From: Sepiola atlantica | Taxonomy: Eukaryota; Mollusca; Cephalopoda; Sepiida; Sepiolidae | DNA length: 64,000 bases | Reading direction: 5' to 3' | Assembly: GCA_963556195.1 (NCBI GenBank) | Contig: OY744516.1 | Coordinates: 33,611,486 to 33,675,485 of the forward strand | Shown here: in pieces, positions 1 to 11,695 of the stretch | How positions within the stretch are numbered: the stretch's first letter is position 1 | How the letters are laid out: every line of letters starts with the position of its first letter | Program-made: the position numbers and the translations under genes | The notes under the pieces: generated by a model | Database searches by the model: none | Told to the model about the DNA's origin: nothing | The model's input: the letters and a program-made list of their open reading frames with translations, nothing else

Positions 1-382
1 TAAAACTATTTAATAATAATTGTGAGTTTTGCTTTACTCTTGATGGAAATGGTATTCCAAAAGAATTATCTAATACATAAAGTAAAATCAACCAAAATGT
101 GAAACTGTAGATCAATTGTATACCATTTTATCTAAGCTCAATTAACATTTCTGCCAATATTGAGGTTGTTCTTACTAAACAATAATCTGTTTGGAATATT
201 GTATAGTAGCAAAAATATTTAATCCGGCACTTTCTTTAGATTCACATTCATTTTTTCTCACTGAAACAAAGATAGTAGCAGGGATAAGCGAGCAATACAA
301 ATCCTACTCTCACTACTACTTTATCAGAAGACCTTGACCTCCGACCTTTTTTTTGGAATTGCCTCCATATTGGAGCATAGTA
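1..382. other. AT-rich DNA, nothing recognised
   Basis: No coding motif, repeat or RNA is recognised. The stretch leads into the purine microsatellite that follows. Confidence 0.4.
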
Positions 383-433
<51 letters not shown>

Positions 434-642
434 AGAGAGAGAGGTAGAGAGAGAGAGAGAGGTAGAGAGAGAGGTAGAGAGAGAGAGAGAGGTAGAGAGA
501 GAGAGGTAGAGAGAGAGAGAGAGGTAGAGAGAGAGAGAGAGGTAGAGAGAGAGAGAGAGGTAGAGAGAGAGAGGTAGAGAGAGAGAGGTAGAGAGAGGTA
601 GAGAGAGGTAGAGAGAGGTAGGTAGGTAGGTAGGTAGGTAGG
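383..642 (+). repeat. (GA)n / GGTAGA purine microsatellite
   Basis: About 260 bp of GAGAGA with GGTAGAGA interruptions at irregular spacing, ending in a run of GGTA units. One strand is wholly purine. Long open frames on both strands here are low-complexity artefacts and not genes. Confidence 0.95.
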
Positions 643-654
643 TGTGTGTCTTTT

Positions 655-875
655 ATTCTGGTATTGGAGGTGGCCGGGGTGAAGTCGATACCGATATGGA
701 CTGACGACTTAGGTATCCCAGTCGGTTCCATTGCACCACTTTAACTATGGATGTTGGCAACCATCACATGGTTCCTTTTTTAAGTACCTGATTCTATAAA
801 GAATTGGAGAACGCAATGCCAACAACAGAATCGAGCCGGTCAAAATGTCTGACCATGCTGAGTCATAGAAATTTA
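655..875 (+). repeat. Dispersed repeat, copy 1 (second copy near 59.5 kb)
   Basis: Shares with 59545-59722 the blocks GACTGACGAC, CCAGTCGGTTCCAT (CCGGTCGGTTCCAT in the other copy), GGATGTTGGCAACC and ACATGGTTCC. The second copy has a GTTTGAATCC block resembling a Pol III B box, so a tRNA-derived SINE is possible. The family is not recognised by name. Confidence 0.6.
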
Positions 876-1254
876 CATTTTTTTTTTTACTTCTGTTATG
901 TTTCACCCTGAACAGGAAGTAGCGACTTTTTCAAAAAAATACAAATTGACTATAAAACAGTTATTTTATTAAAATCAATTTATTTTTCTTTAAGCATGTT
1001 GGCTAATTACTAAAAAGCCAGAGATTTTATTTGTGTATTTTATCCTAGTTGTATTTGCTTGGGTGGAGGGTTTGGAGAAAAATATTTTTAAAATATAGTC
1101 ATGTTTGCATCGATGCAGTGTGGCATCCCTGTGCTTATTTTGCAAGTACTTCTACAGAATTTGTTCTGATGAACTTACTACATTTGTACCACTTCAAAAT
1201 CCCACCCTTCACTGTAAAGCTCCCTAAATGATGAGGCTTTTTTACTATAATAGC
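876..1254. other. AT-rich DNA, nothing recognised
   Basis: Only short A/T runs and no supportable coding or RNA signal. Confidence 0.35.
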
Positions 1255-1465
1255 TTCTTTCTTTAGACTGTTTGACATCGGAATTACCTCCCTGCTCTCT
1301 GCTCCCCTGACCGTACCAACATCAAGAAATTTAAATTTAATGTGAACAAACATCTTGCCCAACTGACAACCCAGGGTTCCCCCCCCCTATGAATCTGACC
1401 CCTATCACAGTAGCCCCTTGCGCTTCGGTGGCAATATGCCTTGTTTTTGGTGGACTTCACTTCAG
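1255..1465 (+). mobile_element. LINE 3'-end fragment
   Basis: The stretch encodes the short C-terminal tail seen in the other LINEs of this window: leucine/proline-rich sequence, then a block like FKFNVNKHLAQLTT, related to KFKTNVNKHLA near 8.05 kb and 55.77 kb. It is followed by the untranslated end with CAGTAGC and TATGCCTTGTTTTTGG, which matches the 3' end of the minus-strand LINE at 7.94 kb (CAGTAGCAACTTGCCTTG). It is a 5'-truncated dead copy abutting a second LINE piece. Confidence 0.65.
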
Positions 1466-2545
1466 TGTAGTAGCTAATGAAAAAAAGTGCCTATGGTCAA
1501 CCACTTTCAACACCGGCGTGCCTCAAGGATCCATTCTGGGCCCAACCCTCTTCCTGATCTTTGTACACGATCTTCCAAATCATATTCTAAGATCAATCGT
1601 TGACATCTATGCAAACGACACAACTATTTATGGAAAAACTTTGAAGAGCATTAATGATCAAAATCTTTCTGATTTTCTCTCTTCTGACTTGGAGCATGTG
1701 GTGCAATGGGGGGGGGGGGGAGTGACTTGTTACTTTTGACGCATCTAAAACCAAACTTTCTTTCTTTTTTTTTTACCACCAATGCTCGGATTCTCATTTC
1801 TCTCCAGTCGAAATGAAAGGTTCTCTCTTTTTAGATAAGCTTCTAGGACTGACTTTCACCCCATACCTGAAATGGAAGACTTACATCAAATCTGTTGCTG
1901 AAAAAATGGTTGAATCATTCTATCACTCCAGAAAGTATCTCACCCCTGATGCAATCCTCTACTTGTATAAGAACCATATACGACCTAAGATGGAGTCCTG
2001 CTATCATATCTGGGGAGGTGCTGCTCGGAGCGCTTTTTCCTGTCTTGACAGAGTACAAAACAGACTTTGAAATCTAGTGGGGTGATGTCCTCTTCTTGTC
2101 CTTAAAGCACCTTTCACACAGAAGAGATGTGACTAGCCTCTCTTTACTGTATCGCTATGTTCATGGTAGGTGCTCGACTGAGCTCCAATACTTGGTACCC
2201 CACTCGTAAAACATTCATAGCAAGAACTCGTCTTCCTCAACCACAGCTTTCTTTTCCTTTCTCTCTCTTCTTACCAAAAACCAAAAAAAAAATTTCCATG
2301 AACAAAATTTCTTTCTTAGAACGTCCTGCCTGTGAAACAAAATACCACGATTCTGCTTCCCAACCGACTACAGCATGGTCGTCTTGAAGTCAAATGTGAA
2401 CAAACACTTGTTGAATCTCTTGAATAATCAATTCCTCTTAGGTTATCTTCTGCCCATTCCACACATTGTTTCCGGTCATCTTGTGAAGGTGATCATCGTC
2501 CCACTGACGATCTGTTTAACCTTTATCCTTGATAACTTGTGACTT
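1466..2545 (+). pseudogene. LINE reverse transcriptase remnant (jockey/CR1-like)
   Basis: Decayed RT and C-terminal region of a non-LTR retrotransposon. The motif GVPQGSILGP (RT block B) is at about 1517-1546. The catalytic box reads YANDTTIYG at about 1608-1634, where functional enzymes have YADD, so the first catalytic Asp is Asn. After a frameshift the thumb/C-terminal region follows (LTFTPYLKWKTYIKSV, then IRPKMESCYHIWGG, about 1813-2070). The 3' part to ~2545 matches the fragment at 43745-44195. N-terminal RT and endonuclease are missing. The clade call is by motif style only. Confidence 0.8.
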
Positions 2546-3580
2546 ATTAGTAAATAGAAAGAAAATTTTTTATTTTATTTTTGAACTTTACTATTTTTAT
2601 ATGCTCCAAATATAGCATAAAGATCACTTGGGATGTTGGATGTCATAAAAATGCTAAAAAAATTCCCAACATCCCTCCACAGGGGATAGACTAAGATCCT
2701 TATTTAGGTAACATTTTGCCTATTGAATTTCAAAAAAATAAATAGAATTTAAAAAAATTGTCTTGAAAAATTAAAAATATCAATTTCGAGTTTATCTGTG
2801 ATTTATTTTCAACAAAATAAATGATAAACTATTTGCTTTTGAAAACTGAAGTTGTTTTTAGAGTGAACAAATCTGATAATATTGCATCATAGAAATCCCT
2901 GAAAATATTTCTATCCACCAATCAATACTTGATCTTCACGGTAATATTCCTATCACTTCATTTTGCAGATTCAGAGTTAGTTGAGGCTAACGATGGTTTT
3001 TGAGTGCTGTGCAGTCATCCAGCCTCCCCAGAGGTCTTTAGCTTTTTCCCCATCTTTTCCTATTTTATTTTTTTCCTCTCGTACAACCCTTTCCTCTGCA
3101 CACTGGATGGACATCAAATTATTAACACGTGCACATTAAATTTTGCAGCTGGTGGATACACAGTTTGTGTTCTTTTTTCATGCATGACAGCAATCGGTTT
3201 GCAGATGAGCTTAGGCCATCCATGACCGTCGGTCATCAATGGCCATTGGATCGAAAACAAAAGTTCATTTGCTGATCAAATGATCAATGGCCACTGATTG
3301 CTGAAGCACAATTTTCAACCCGCAAAATCAGGTAGCTCATTATTATGCACATGTGCGGCTTATGCACATGCCAGACATATGCATGTTGCATGTGTTAATT
3401 TAGTTGATTGATAGGTTCAGGATCAGAAGTCAAGTCTGATTATTGCCCTTCGTCGTAAAAGAATATATTACATCATATAAATGCTGGAATCTTTCTCTCT
3501 CTCGCTCTCATACACACACCTATATACAAATATAATATTCAAAGATACATATCTAAATGCAATATGTGTTTTATTATAAA
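2546..3580. other. Unassigned intergenic DNA
   Basis: No recognisable element. Short open frames show no family motif. CA- and TA-rich microsatellites begin at the right edge. Confidence 0.35.
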
Positions 3581-3583
3581 CAA

Positions 3584-3825
3584 CCACACACACACACACA
3601 CACACATATATATACATATACATATATATAAGTACAAGTTTGAAGACCTGGAGTCAACACTGCATGGTGACTGGCAGTTTCTTGTTTTACATTATTCAGA
3701 CCATGTAGTTCTCTCCGATGGTATGGAATCTGTCACTAAACTTAAAACTTAAATGTACATATGCTCTATCATCGATATTGAGCATTCTATCCTTGTAAAT
3801 TAGGAAACTGAAAAAGGTATGAACT

Positions 3826-3871
<46 letters not shown>
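3584..3871. repeat. (CA)n and (TA)n microsatellites
   Basis: CACACA at about 3584-3605 grades into TATACATA, and a pure (TA)n tract lies at about 3827-3870. Between them is ~190 bp of unassigned sequence. Hydrophobic frames across these tracts are low-complexity artefacts. Confidence 0.85.
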
Positions 3872-3872
<1 letters not shown>

Positions 3873-3945
3873 TAGTAGAATACCCGTCCCAGGGCCAATA
3901 TAAGCCATAAATATAGGATTAGTTTTAAATTTTAATGTTTTAGTG

Positions 3946-4180
3946 CTTTCGATGCACTTGCAATGTGGAAGAAAGTATTCAGTCTTGAGGATGGTGCAGT
4001 TTTTTAACATTAAAATTGTGGGTAAAAGTGTTTCTGTGTATGACTAGTGCATTAGACTCAAACATGACAATCCCACTAATGCACTACTCATACACAGAAA
4101 CACTTTCACCCACAATTTTGATTTACAAAACTGCACCATCCTCAAGACCGAATATTCTCTCCCGAAAGCGCTATAATACT
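3946..4180. repeat. Long inverted repeat (foldback hairpin)
   Basis: The left arm (about 3953-4055) and right arm (about 4076-4180) are near-perfect reverse complements with a ~20-nt loop. The matching blocks include GAGGATGGTGCAGTTTT, AATTGTGGGTAAAAGTG and TTTCTGTGTATGACTAGTGC. The outer right arm ends in CCCGAAAGCGCTAT, related to a SINE-like block at ~45.96 kb. It is probably two head-to-head copies of a short repeat. Confidence 0.85.
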
Positions 4181-4598
4181 TCTCTCATCACCATCTAACA
4201 GACTCGGATCTTATTTCTTAAGCAAACATCTGGCAAAAACCACACTGAAACAATGCAGTATATTGCGCCACTGCGATCCCGGTTAAAGTAACTTTTCTTT
4301 TTTACTACACTTCATCTATATTTTTCCACTTTTTTTCCTTCTCTTTCCCCTCTCCTATTTCCCATTTTAACGTCTCTCTTCACGCGTTTGATTATTCTTA
4401 CTTTTTTTTCAAATAGTTAAACGCGTGTCAATGACGTCTCTTTGTGCGTTCTTCTTTTTTCCCATGTTTTTACCGTTATCGAATAAATTTAAAATCTTCA
4501 CTTTTTCTGAAGTCGTTCATTGATCCAAACAAAACCGGTAAAATCTCTCGTTTCTTTATTTTTTCCTGTATTTAAATTTGTTTTTATGTTTGTCTTTC
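4181..4598. other. AT-rich DNA, nothing recognised
   Basis: T-rich on the plus strand. No coding motif or structured RNA is recognised. Confidence 0.35.
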
Positions 4599-4618
4599 TC
4601 ACACACACACACACAAAC

Positions 4619-4668
<50 letters not shown>

Positions 4669-4684
4669 GAGAGAGAGAGAGATT
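4599..4684. repeat. (CA)n, (TA)n and (GA)n compound microsatellite
   Basis: CACACA, then an uninterrupted (TA)n tract at about 4620-4667, then GAGAGA. Confidence 0.95.
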
Positions 4685-6232
4685 ATATATTCATACACAC
4701 ATTCTATTTGTTGTTATATATAAGTATACAGGTATGCTAAGTACCAGTTTGTTATATTCCCGTTTTTCATTTTGGCAACCTGTTACCCTAAAGTACCTTT
4801 GTAGACACCCAGTTTCCCCTCCAACCCTGTAGTAACAGTTTGGTGCAATAAATGCTATTACATTTTCTTTTACTACTTCTGGCTTTGTATCGTTTTTTAT
4901 TTACAATCTCTCTCTGCCACAAACCAATTCAATGCTTGAATAAATATGAAATAAGAGAAATGTGGGAAATTTCACCTTTACTTCTTCTCATGGCCAACAT
5001 CGTTGTACTTAACTACAAGGAAAACATTTTTATGGCAAATAAATAACCTCAAGTCAAGTCATAAGTTTTTGTTTTTTTAAAGAATCTTTTAAAAATGGTC
5101 TGAAAGATAAATAAGAAAATAATAAGCCATTTGTTTATTATGTATTCACTTGTTTTCTCATTTTTATTAAAAATGGGGTGATTGTAAACTCTAAATTAAC
5201 TCAGTCTCCCACCAAGCAAGTTCAATTAGTTCATAATGATGAAACTTTAAATTCTTCTGCATTTTATTTTTATTATTTTTTTTTTTCAGAATGAAAATGG
5301 TTTCTTGATAGATTTGTTATAAATGACTAGATTTCTCAAATTTTCTTTTTCTGTATGTTAAGTCAAATAGAAATTCTTCTTTTTTTTTTACTGTAAATTG
5401 TAATTGTAATTAAAAATTAATCAATGGAATAAAAATGATTATAAATGACTTATCACTAAAATAATAACATTTATTAATAATTCAAGGTTTTTGTAAATTC
5501 AAAATTTAAGACAGCAAAATAAAAAAGGCAGAGATTTTACTTTCACTCCAGAGCGAAACACATTTTACATCAGCCACAACTTTTTAAATTTTTTACTTGA
5601 TTTCTTTTTCGCAATATAATTGAACTGGAAAGTAAATTAAAAAAATTTAATATAAAAAAAAATCAATTATTTGTTAAAATTTAAAAAATATTTTGTTTAA
5701 CAGATATAATTATTTTTCTACTCTTGATTGGTTCTAAATTGACGGCCCAGTGTTTAGATTGAATATCTATCATTGCCACCATGTTAGTCTCAATGTTTTT
5801 TTTTTCTTTAAATACTCCTGGGGATATCTTCAAAAGCAGAAATAGGTTTTTCATCATTTATATATATTGTAACGTAGGATAGATTGTATACAAATCGGAT
5901 TTCTTTTTGTTTAGTTTAAATAAGCTTTCACTCCAGTCCAAAAGGTTATTTTACCAGATAATTTTTCGAACCACATAGAATTTTCTAAAATATGCTGGTG
6001 TTTTAATATTGTTTCTTTGGCTTGTTCCCTGCTAATTTATGTACTCCATTGCTTGACATTTTGACTTGAATGTATTTTTCTGATGAGAGGAAGAGTTGAA
6101 CTTTTAAAACGATGGTACTTTTTGATCATCTGTCGACCCATTTGATAAATTTTATTTCGAAACATATGTAAATTAAGTTTGCTGGAACTTTTTATTTTGA
6201 AATATGATTTAAATATTATTTTAAATCTATTG

Positions 6233-6237
<5 letters not shown>
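4685..6237. other. Long AT-rich stretch, nothing recognised
   Basis: No transposase, RT or RNA motif is seen. A/T homopolymers are frequent, and no open frame carries a recognisable family signature. Confidence 0.35.
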
Positions 6238-6283
<46 letters not shown>

Positions 6284-6286
6284 TTT
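6238..6286. repeat. (TA)n then GAGAGA microsatellite
   Basis: (TA)n of about 35 bp followed by a short (GA)n tail, the same order as at 4620-4684. Confidence 0.9.
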
Positions 6287-6355
6287 TGTGTATTTGGGCA
6301 GCATTTTTCCATTTATGCCAACATTGTTAAAAATAATAGTTTGTCTTTTTATTTC

Positions 6356-6515
6356 TTCAATTTTTCTAATGGTCTTTTTTGTATTAAAATAAAAAAAATC
6401 CTGATACCTATGAGACATTTATTAATTATTTTTTTTGCCTTTAATACAAAAAATAGCATTAGAAAAAATGTTTAAATTAAAAAAACTATAATGTTTAATT
6501 ATAGTTTTTTTAATT
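6356..6515. repeat. Nested small inverted repeats
   Basis: AATTTTTCTAATGG with TTTTTTGTATTAAA (about 6359-6389) is mirrored by TTTAATACAAAAAA and GCATTAGAAAAA (about 6440-6468). A second perfect hairpin follows at about 6479-6514 (TTAAAAAAACTATAA / TTATAGTTTTTTTAA). It may be a decayed foldback element. Confidence 0.6.
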
Positions 6516-6676
6516 CTTTTTAATTTTTCTAATGGTATTTTTTGAGAATTCTGCTATTTTTTACAATGTTTGCATAGATTATATTATATAGTACGGTACA
6601 TGTATTATATTAGTTTCTGTAGATCCATTGAAACTCCAGTGTTTATAAAAAGTGCTCAATAACAAGTAGAGCTGTT

Positions 6677-6892
6677 CTTTAGTATAAATGTTTATTTATA
6701 CAAACATTATTGGTTACATATGTGCATACATATTTCGATTGTACTCATCACAGAGATTCAACCTCTTCAGACCCCCCCCCCCAAAAAAAAACAAAAGAAA
6801 AAAAAAAAGTTCACTCTCTGAAGAGTACAACCGAAACATGTATGCATATATGTAACCAATAATGTTTGTATAAATAAAAAATTATACTAAAG
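6677..6892. repeat. Long inverted repeat, ~79-bp arms
   Basis: Arms at 6677-6755 and 6814-6892 are near-identical reverse complements (for example TTTATACAAACATTATTGG against CCAATAATGTTTGTATAAA). The spacer is ~58 nt and holds C and A runs. The right arm contains CTGAAGA followed by CCGAAAC, the spelling seen in several SINE-like cores of this window. It is best read as two head-to-head copies of one short repeat. Confidence 0.85.
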
Positions 6893-6904
6893 ATTATATG
6901 ATAT

Positions 6905-7035
6905 ATATATGTAGACAGAGAAATTTTAGTCTATATGACTGTCACTTTTTGTTTTAGAAACTATTGGATAGAATTGAACTAAATTTGGCTTGAAGCATGA
7001 CTGTGACATGGGTAGTCAAAATTCCAGATTTTTCT
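6905..7035 (+). repeat. Degenerate unit related to the tandem array at 16.1 kb
   Basis: Contains AAACTATTGGATAGAATTG then AATTTGGCTTGAAGCA and TGTGACA. The same order of blocks (AAACTATT, AGAATTGCACC, TTGGCTTGAAGCA, GTGTCACAG) occurs at 16090-16180. Confidence 0.55.
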
Positions 7036-7299
7036 TTGTTTGATACTGGTGTACAGTTAAGAGGTTTGATAGAAGAATGCCTTTCTTAATTAAGATGATT
7101 CTTTTTATTATTTATTATTATTTCTTTTATTAGATAAAGAGTTTTGTTTTTTTTAAGTATTGGACGTAAATCAGAATGAATCTATCATTTTGTCATTGTC
7201 AGTTGTCTTCTGATTTTTTCCAAATTGGTTTGCATATTTACTTATATGACAATGAGTGCAAAAAAAAAAATCGCAGAATCAGATCTTTGTAAGTATTCT

Positions 7300-7940
7300 G
7301 GTTCGTCTCCGAAAGAGTTAAAATTCATTCAAAATGGGACAAAATACAGTTTACTTACAAATGTATTAAATTCCCTTCATTAAATCCACCCAAAATATAT
7401 AATTAATGGTTGTAGACATGAATCAGGTATTGGTTACGGCAGAAAAATTGTGGTTTGCCCCGAGAGAACTGAAAATGCTCCCACCCACCATAAATTAGCA
7501 AAAAAAAAAGAAATTTTTCACAAATAGCTAAAATCAAACTTATTCATTTTTTAAAATCTTGGATCATCCAAAAGTTGCAATTAATGGGTTTTTACACGAT
7601 TCAAGTTAAAAACACTGGTTCCCTCTCCCCCCAGCTTCTACAATGCAGTTTTTCACAATTATATTAAATTAAATTCAATATATATTTTCACATAATCTAC
7701 TAAAATGTGCGAGCAGTGGTTGTTTATATACATTATTTGCTAAAGACTTTGGGTTAATTCTTGTCACCTTTTCCTTCCCAAGGAGTGTGACAGTGTCTAC
7801 CAAATAGGCAAAAATTGTAGTATTTTTTTATTTTTGAAAATATTAAAAAATGGCATAATTAGTTTAATGGTTGTTTACCTGGAACAATTACTGTTGACCC
7901 TAAGAAAACTATAGTTCTTTTTTTTTTTTTTAAATATAGT
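7300..7940. repeat. Degenerate ~130-150 bp tandem units, left part
   Basis: Recurring blocks (AATGGTTGTAGACATGAATC, AATGGGTTTTTACACGATTC, GTGGTTGTTTATATACATT, AATGGTTGTTTACCTGG), each preceded by A/T-rich text with TTTCACAAA or similar, indicate four or more old tandem units. The array appears to resume at 10976-11290 beyond the LINE, which would then have inserted into it. Confidence 0.5.
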
Positions 7941-7944
7941 TTAC

Positions 7945-8170
7945 CATAAACAAGGCAAGTTGCTACTGTAGATGTAAGGGGCTACTAAGAATTAGGGTTA
8001 AAATTTGGGGGGGCTGTGCAGCGAGATGCTTGTTGACATTAGTTTTAAATTTCTGCATGTCAGTACCATCAGGAAAACAGGGAGCTAGGAGGAAGTTCCA
8101 ACGGCCAGCAGCATGAGGAAAGAAGCTATTGGAGTAGAAGGCTCTCCAGCATCTGGGGACCTCCACAGTG
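7945..8170 (-). pseudogene. LINE C-terminal tail and 3' UTR
   Basis: Encodes WRAFYSNSFFPHAAGRWNFL and FKTNVNKHLAAQPP, the conserved tail of this LINE group, then a short 3' UTR ending near the T-rich tract at 7920-7932. A matching tail occurs at 55600-55890 on the same strand. Confidence 0.75.
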
Positions 8171-8228
8171 AATTGATGGGATTTAGCTGATTGTCGGGTT
8201 GGTCTAGTGTATTTACGTCAATGGGGCA

Positions 8229-9960
8229 CTATAGCGGCAAGTTCATCAGAGCACATTCCATTTTAAAAAGTACTTGTAAAACAAGAACAAGGATGCAACA
8301 TTGCGGCGATGAGGCTGGATCTTGGTGGATAGACTGAGATCCTATCAGATAAGCGACTCTTGTTTGGACCTTGTCTAAGAAGGAGAGACTAGTGGATGGT
8401 GCACCAGCCCAGATATGACAACAATACTCCATGCTTGGGCGGATGGTGGCTTTGTAGATATATAGGATACTGTCTGGTGTGAGAAGTTTTCTAGCACGGT
8501 AGAGAGAGCCAACTTTCTTTGCAGCAGCCTTGTCAATGTCTTCAATGTATTTGTTCCGACTCATGTTACCTGTGAATGTTAGGCCGAGGAGTTTGAACAT
8601 TGGACTTTCAGGTACGGTGTTATTTGCCATGTCAATCGGTGATTAAAGAGGTTTCTTGTAGTTGTTGAAGGAAAGGAACATTGTCTTAGCAGCATTAAAT
8701 GTTACCAACCATTTATGACCTCATTCCACTACAGAGTGGAGTTCACTTTCTAAGGATTTAGCCATTGATATGTGTGTGTGTTGGTTTTGCCCACATGACG
8801 AGGGTATAGCATGGTGTCATCACCAAATATACCCATCTCAGACACAATGTCATCAGGGAGGTCATTTATGAAAATCAGGAACAATAATGGTCCAAGTATC
8901 GATCCCTGGGGTACATCTGCATTTATGTCATATTGTTTGGATGAACGGCCGTCGCGGACAACCTGAATCTTTCTTTTAGATAGGAAATATATAACTATTT
9001 TAAATATTCGTCCAGTAATACCATATGAATTCATTTTTATGAGAAGCCTCTTATGCCAGACCTTATCAAAGGCTTTGGATATATCAAGCGCTATCACCCT
9101 AGCTTCACTTGCCTTGTCCAGTATATGATATATGCATTTAGAGATGACCGTTAGGATATCCGCAGTAGACAATGCTTGCCTAAATCCATTCTGATGCTCA
9201 GAAAAAAATTAGCATTAACGAGGTTTCGGACTAGATTGATTAAGGATTCAAAGATTTTAGCGAAAGATGGGAGTAGGCTGATTGGCCGATAATTCTGAGG
9301 TTCAGTTCTATCTTCTAGAATTCTTGAAGACTGGTACCGCAAAGGCAATTTTCCAGAGGCAAGATTCAGCAAAGCATTTGTTGAAGAGTTTGGAGAGGAC
9401 AGAGGCCAGTTCAACAGAGCATTTCTTTATTACTATTACTGGTATAAGATCAGACCCACATGCTTTAGAGGTGTCAAGTTTGTGTTATGATGTCCCGGAC
9501 ATAAGATGGCGTGATGGTCGGATCATCAACTGTGCCTTCAGTCTGCAGTGGGAAATTTGGGAGGGAGGGAGTGTTTTGCGGAGTCTAAAGTGAAGTTTAA
9601 GGCAAAGCGCTGGGCAAATAGTTCAGCCTTGTCAGTTGCCATGCAAACGACATCATTGTGGTTGGATAGCGGGGGAATTGTTGATTGCCCATTGTTCACC
9701 ACGCTACTATAGATCTTCCAGAAATCCTGAGTGCCTACTTTCTGCAACTGAATGCGTTTTCTGGTCATCTTTGTATACCTTCTCTTTGCTTCACCTACCA
9801 CAGTCTTACAATTTTTTCTTGACTTTATAAATTTCTGCCTATTTGTAGTTGACTTATGGCGGTTGTATTGATGGAATGCCTGCTGCGTTTGAGCAATAGC
9901 AGCTGCACATTTCGAGGTGAACCATTGTGGAGAGTGGGGCTTGCTGTAAAATTTTTGCAT
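8229..9960 (-). pseudogene. LINE reverse transcriptase and C-terminal region (broken)
   Basis: The linker region (9960-9538) is followed by the RT N-terminal block EPQNYRPISLLPSFAKIFE (9414-9151 frame) and the catalytic palm (9172-8750 frame): DISKAFDKVWH (motif A), DVPQGSILGPLLFLIFINDL (motif B) and FGDDTMLY (motif C). Both catalytic Asp residues of motif C remain. The thumb/C-terminal part (8630-8229) has LLGLTFTGNMSRNKYI and IRPSMEYCCHIWAGAP. Frameshifts separate these blocks. It is the best preserved RT in the window. The product copied the element's own RNA at a nicked target. Confidence 0.85.
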
Positions 9961-10139
9961 GGAGACATCTGCTTCAATGCCTGCATTGACCCATTCAGTT
10001 ACCTCATTTGCAGGCAGAGAAAAAGTTTAACTTCAAGGGGCGTCTCTGATGTGATCTGTGATGGAATCAAAAACCTGTCGTTTTAAGCAACGGTTCATGA
10101 GCTTTGGGACAAGATTTTAGGGTGATATCAATCATTACC

Positions 10140-10860
10140 ACAATATGATCAATGTTCCTGAGCGGTCTATGGGCGTTCGTCACACAGTGAGGTCAAGAAC
10201 AGGTGAAGAAGTGAGGCTTGTTGGTTCACACGATCAGGGAGGCAGATCGGGAAAGTGACAGTCTGTGAGAGGGAGTGCACAATGGAGAAATTATATGTGG
10301 AGTTACCAGCTGTGTCTGTATAGCTAGAGAATCCAAGCCAGTCACAGTGATGTGCATTAACATCCACAAATACATGTATTTGGTCACTCAAGTCAAGTGA
10401 AAGTGCTGTATCTATGCTTTTAGAGACAAATTTAAGACAGGCACAATCCTGGGTCGAAGGAGAACGGTATAGGAAATATAAGTAACTAATGCTGTGCTGT
10501 AAGTTTAATCTAAAGCACATGTAGGCTTAATCATCTGATTCTAGCCTATGTTTTCTAGTCAAGGAGAGGGTGTGCCGAACATAAACTCCTAGCCTGTGCA
10601 TATGTTTGTCAGTCTTTACGGTAGAGTGGGAGGTATTCAGTCATGTTAAAATAGTGTGAGGAGATTGAGGATTGTAGGTTTGTTTCACTTCGTGCTAGGA
10701 TATTTGAGGAGTTTACTAGGAGAAAGGTGTCTACGTCATTGATGTTGGTTCTAAGTCCCCGGATATTTGTGAATGCTAGTCTCAAGGACAGAGGCGAAGA
10801 TGTTATCTGGTGGGTGTCTGGTTTAGGTTTGATTCTTTTACTTTGTATTGTCATTTTGGT
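10140..10860 (-). pseudogene. LINE apurinic-type endonuclease domain (broken)
   Basis: The N-terminal part (10854-10609) has the typical opening LRLAFTNIRGLRTNINDVD, in which the N of NIRG corresponds to the metal-site Asn of APE-like nucleases. After a frameshift near 10.52-10.61 kb, a segment with YRSPS and VDVNAHHCDWLG (about 10345-10375) matches the conserved GDFNAHH region; the catalytic Asp is kept and the Gly is lost. Three frame breaks and internal stops make it non-functional. Its role was target-site nicking for retrotransposition. Confidence 0.8.
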
Positions 10861-10975
10861 TTTAGATAGAGTGGACAGGGCAATGTGGGTGCTTGTTTGG
10901 TGCCAATAAGTTCACACAACCAGACCATTAGTCAAGACTTGGTCCATGGGGATTGTGGTCTTGGGAAAGCCTACC

Positions 10976-11290
10976 GTTCTGATACAATGGGACTGAAAAT
11001 GTCTCTTAAATCAACAAACATTTAAATTTTTCACAAACATCTAAAATTACATTCATTAGATTTTTATGTAAACATTTCTGATCAATGTTTGTTTACATAC
11101 TCCAGGTGATTGCAAGTAATCTTTGGGTTGCCCCAAGGCTAAAAATGTCAATAAATGAATAAAAATTACCATCTTTTGTTAATACGATGTGTGATCACTG
11201 GTTCTTTAAATGATTCAAGTATTGGTTATAGCTGGATAATTATGGTTCACCACAAACTCTTCTACAAAAGGGAAGAGACAGGTATATTGC
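10976..11290. repeat. Degenerate tandem units, right part
   Basis: GTTTGTTTACATACTCCAGG, TTTCACAAACATCTAAAATT and GATTCAAGTATTGGTTATAG resemble units at 7390-7900 on the other side of the LINE (for example GAATCAGGTATTGGTTACGG). Confidence 0.45.
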
Positions 11291-11339
11291 CTGAGGTTTT
11301 ATTCTAAGCGAATATCAAAGGGGCCGAGGAAACTTTTAA

Positions 11340-11695
11340 AGACATTTGTCATTGGCTATTATGCCCATGTAGCATTCAGTAATGGCCACATCCCACATTA
11401 AGCTCGAATTTGTGTCACATCTAGCTCTCGTGGGCGGGGGGGGGGGGGGCAGGTAAATAGAGGCAATCTTGAGAAGAGAAGCCTTTTTTTTGTTATTGAT
11501 GCACCACATTTAAGACTTGTGACTCTTCATTGAGATAGCTGATTAGTCTAATCGGTAGCCATTACTGGACACCATAGACCCATGATCACCCTTTTGGCGT
11601 TTAATAATGGCTGCACCCCACATTAAGCTCCCCCTTGTGTCACATTCAGCTCATGTGGAGAGGCTGGTAAATAGAAATGTTTGTTTATTATTATT
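11340..11695 (+). repeat. Local duplication, two ~120-bp copies
   Basis: 11366-11470 and 11600-11670 share CCCACATTAAGCTC, TTGTGTCACAT, AGCTC and GGTAAATAGA in the same order. The first copy contains a G homopolymer near 11437-11449. Function unknown. Confidence 0.55.

Larger units (their letters stand above)
7940..10975 (-). mobile_element. LINE non-LTR retrotransposon, ~3.0 kb, 5'-truncated
   Basis: A single minus-strand element runs from ~10975 (5') to ~7940 (3'), in the order endonuclease, linker, reverse transcriptase, C-terminal domain, short 3' UTR. No ORF1 is seen. Frames are broken by several indels and stops. The 3' end (about 7945-8170) matches a second minus-strand fragment at 55600-56145. 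The tandem units of the flanks are interrupted by it. Motifs suit the jockey/CR1 group; the exact clade is uncertain. Confidence 0.85.

Noticed and set aside
384..731. Long open frames across the (GA)n tract on both strands
   Set aside because: Pure low-complexity translation (Arg/Glu or Leu/Ser repeats); no start context, domain or composition change.
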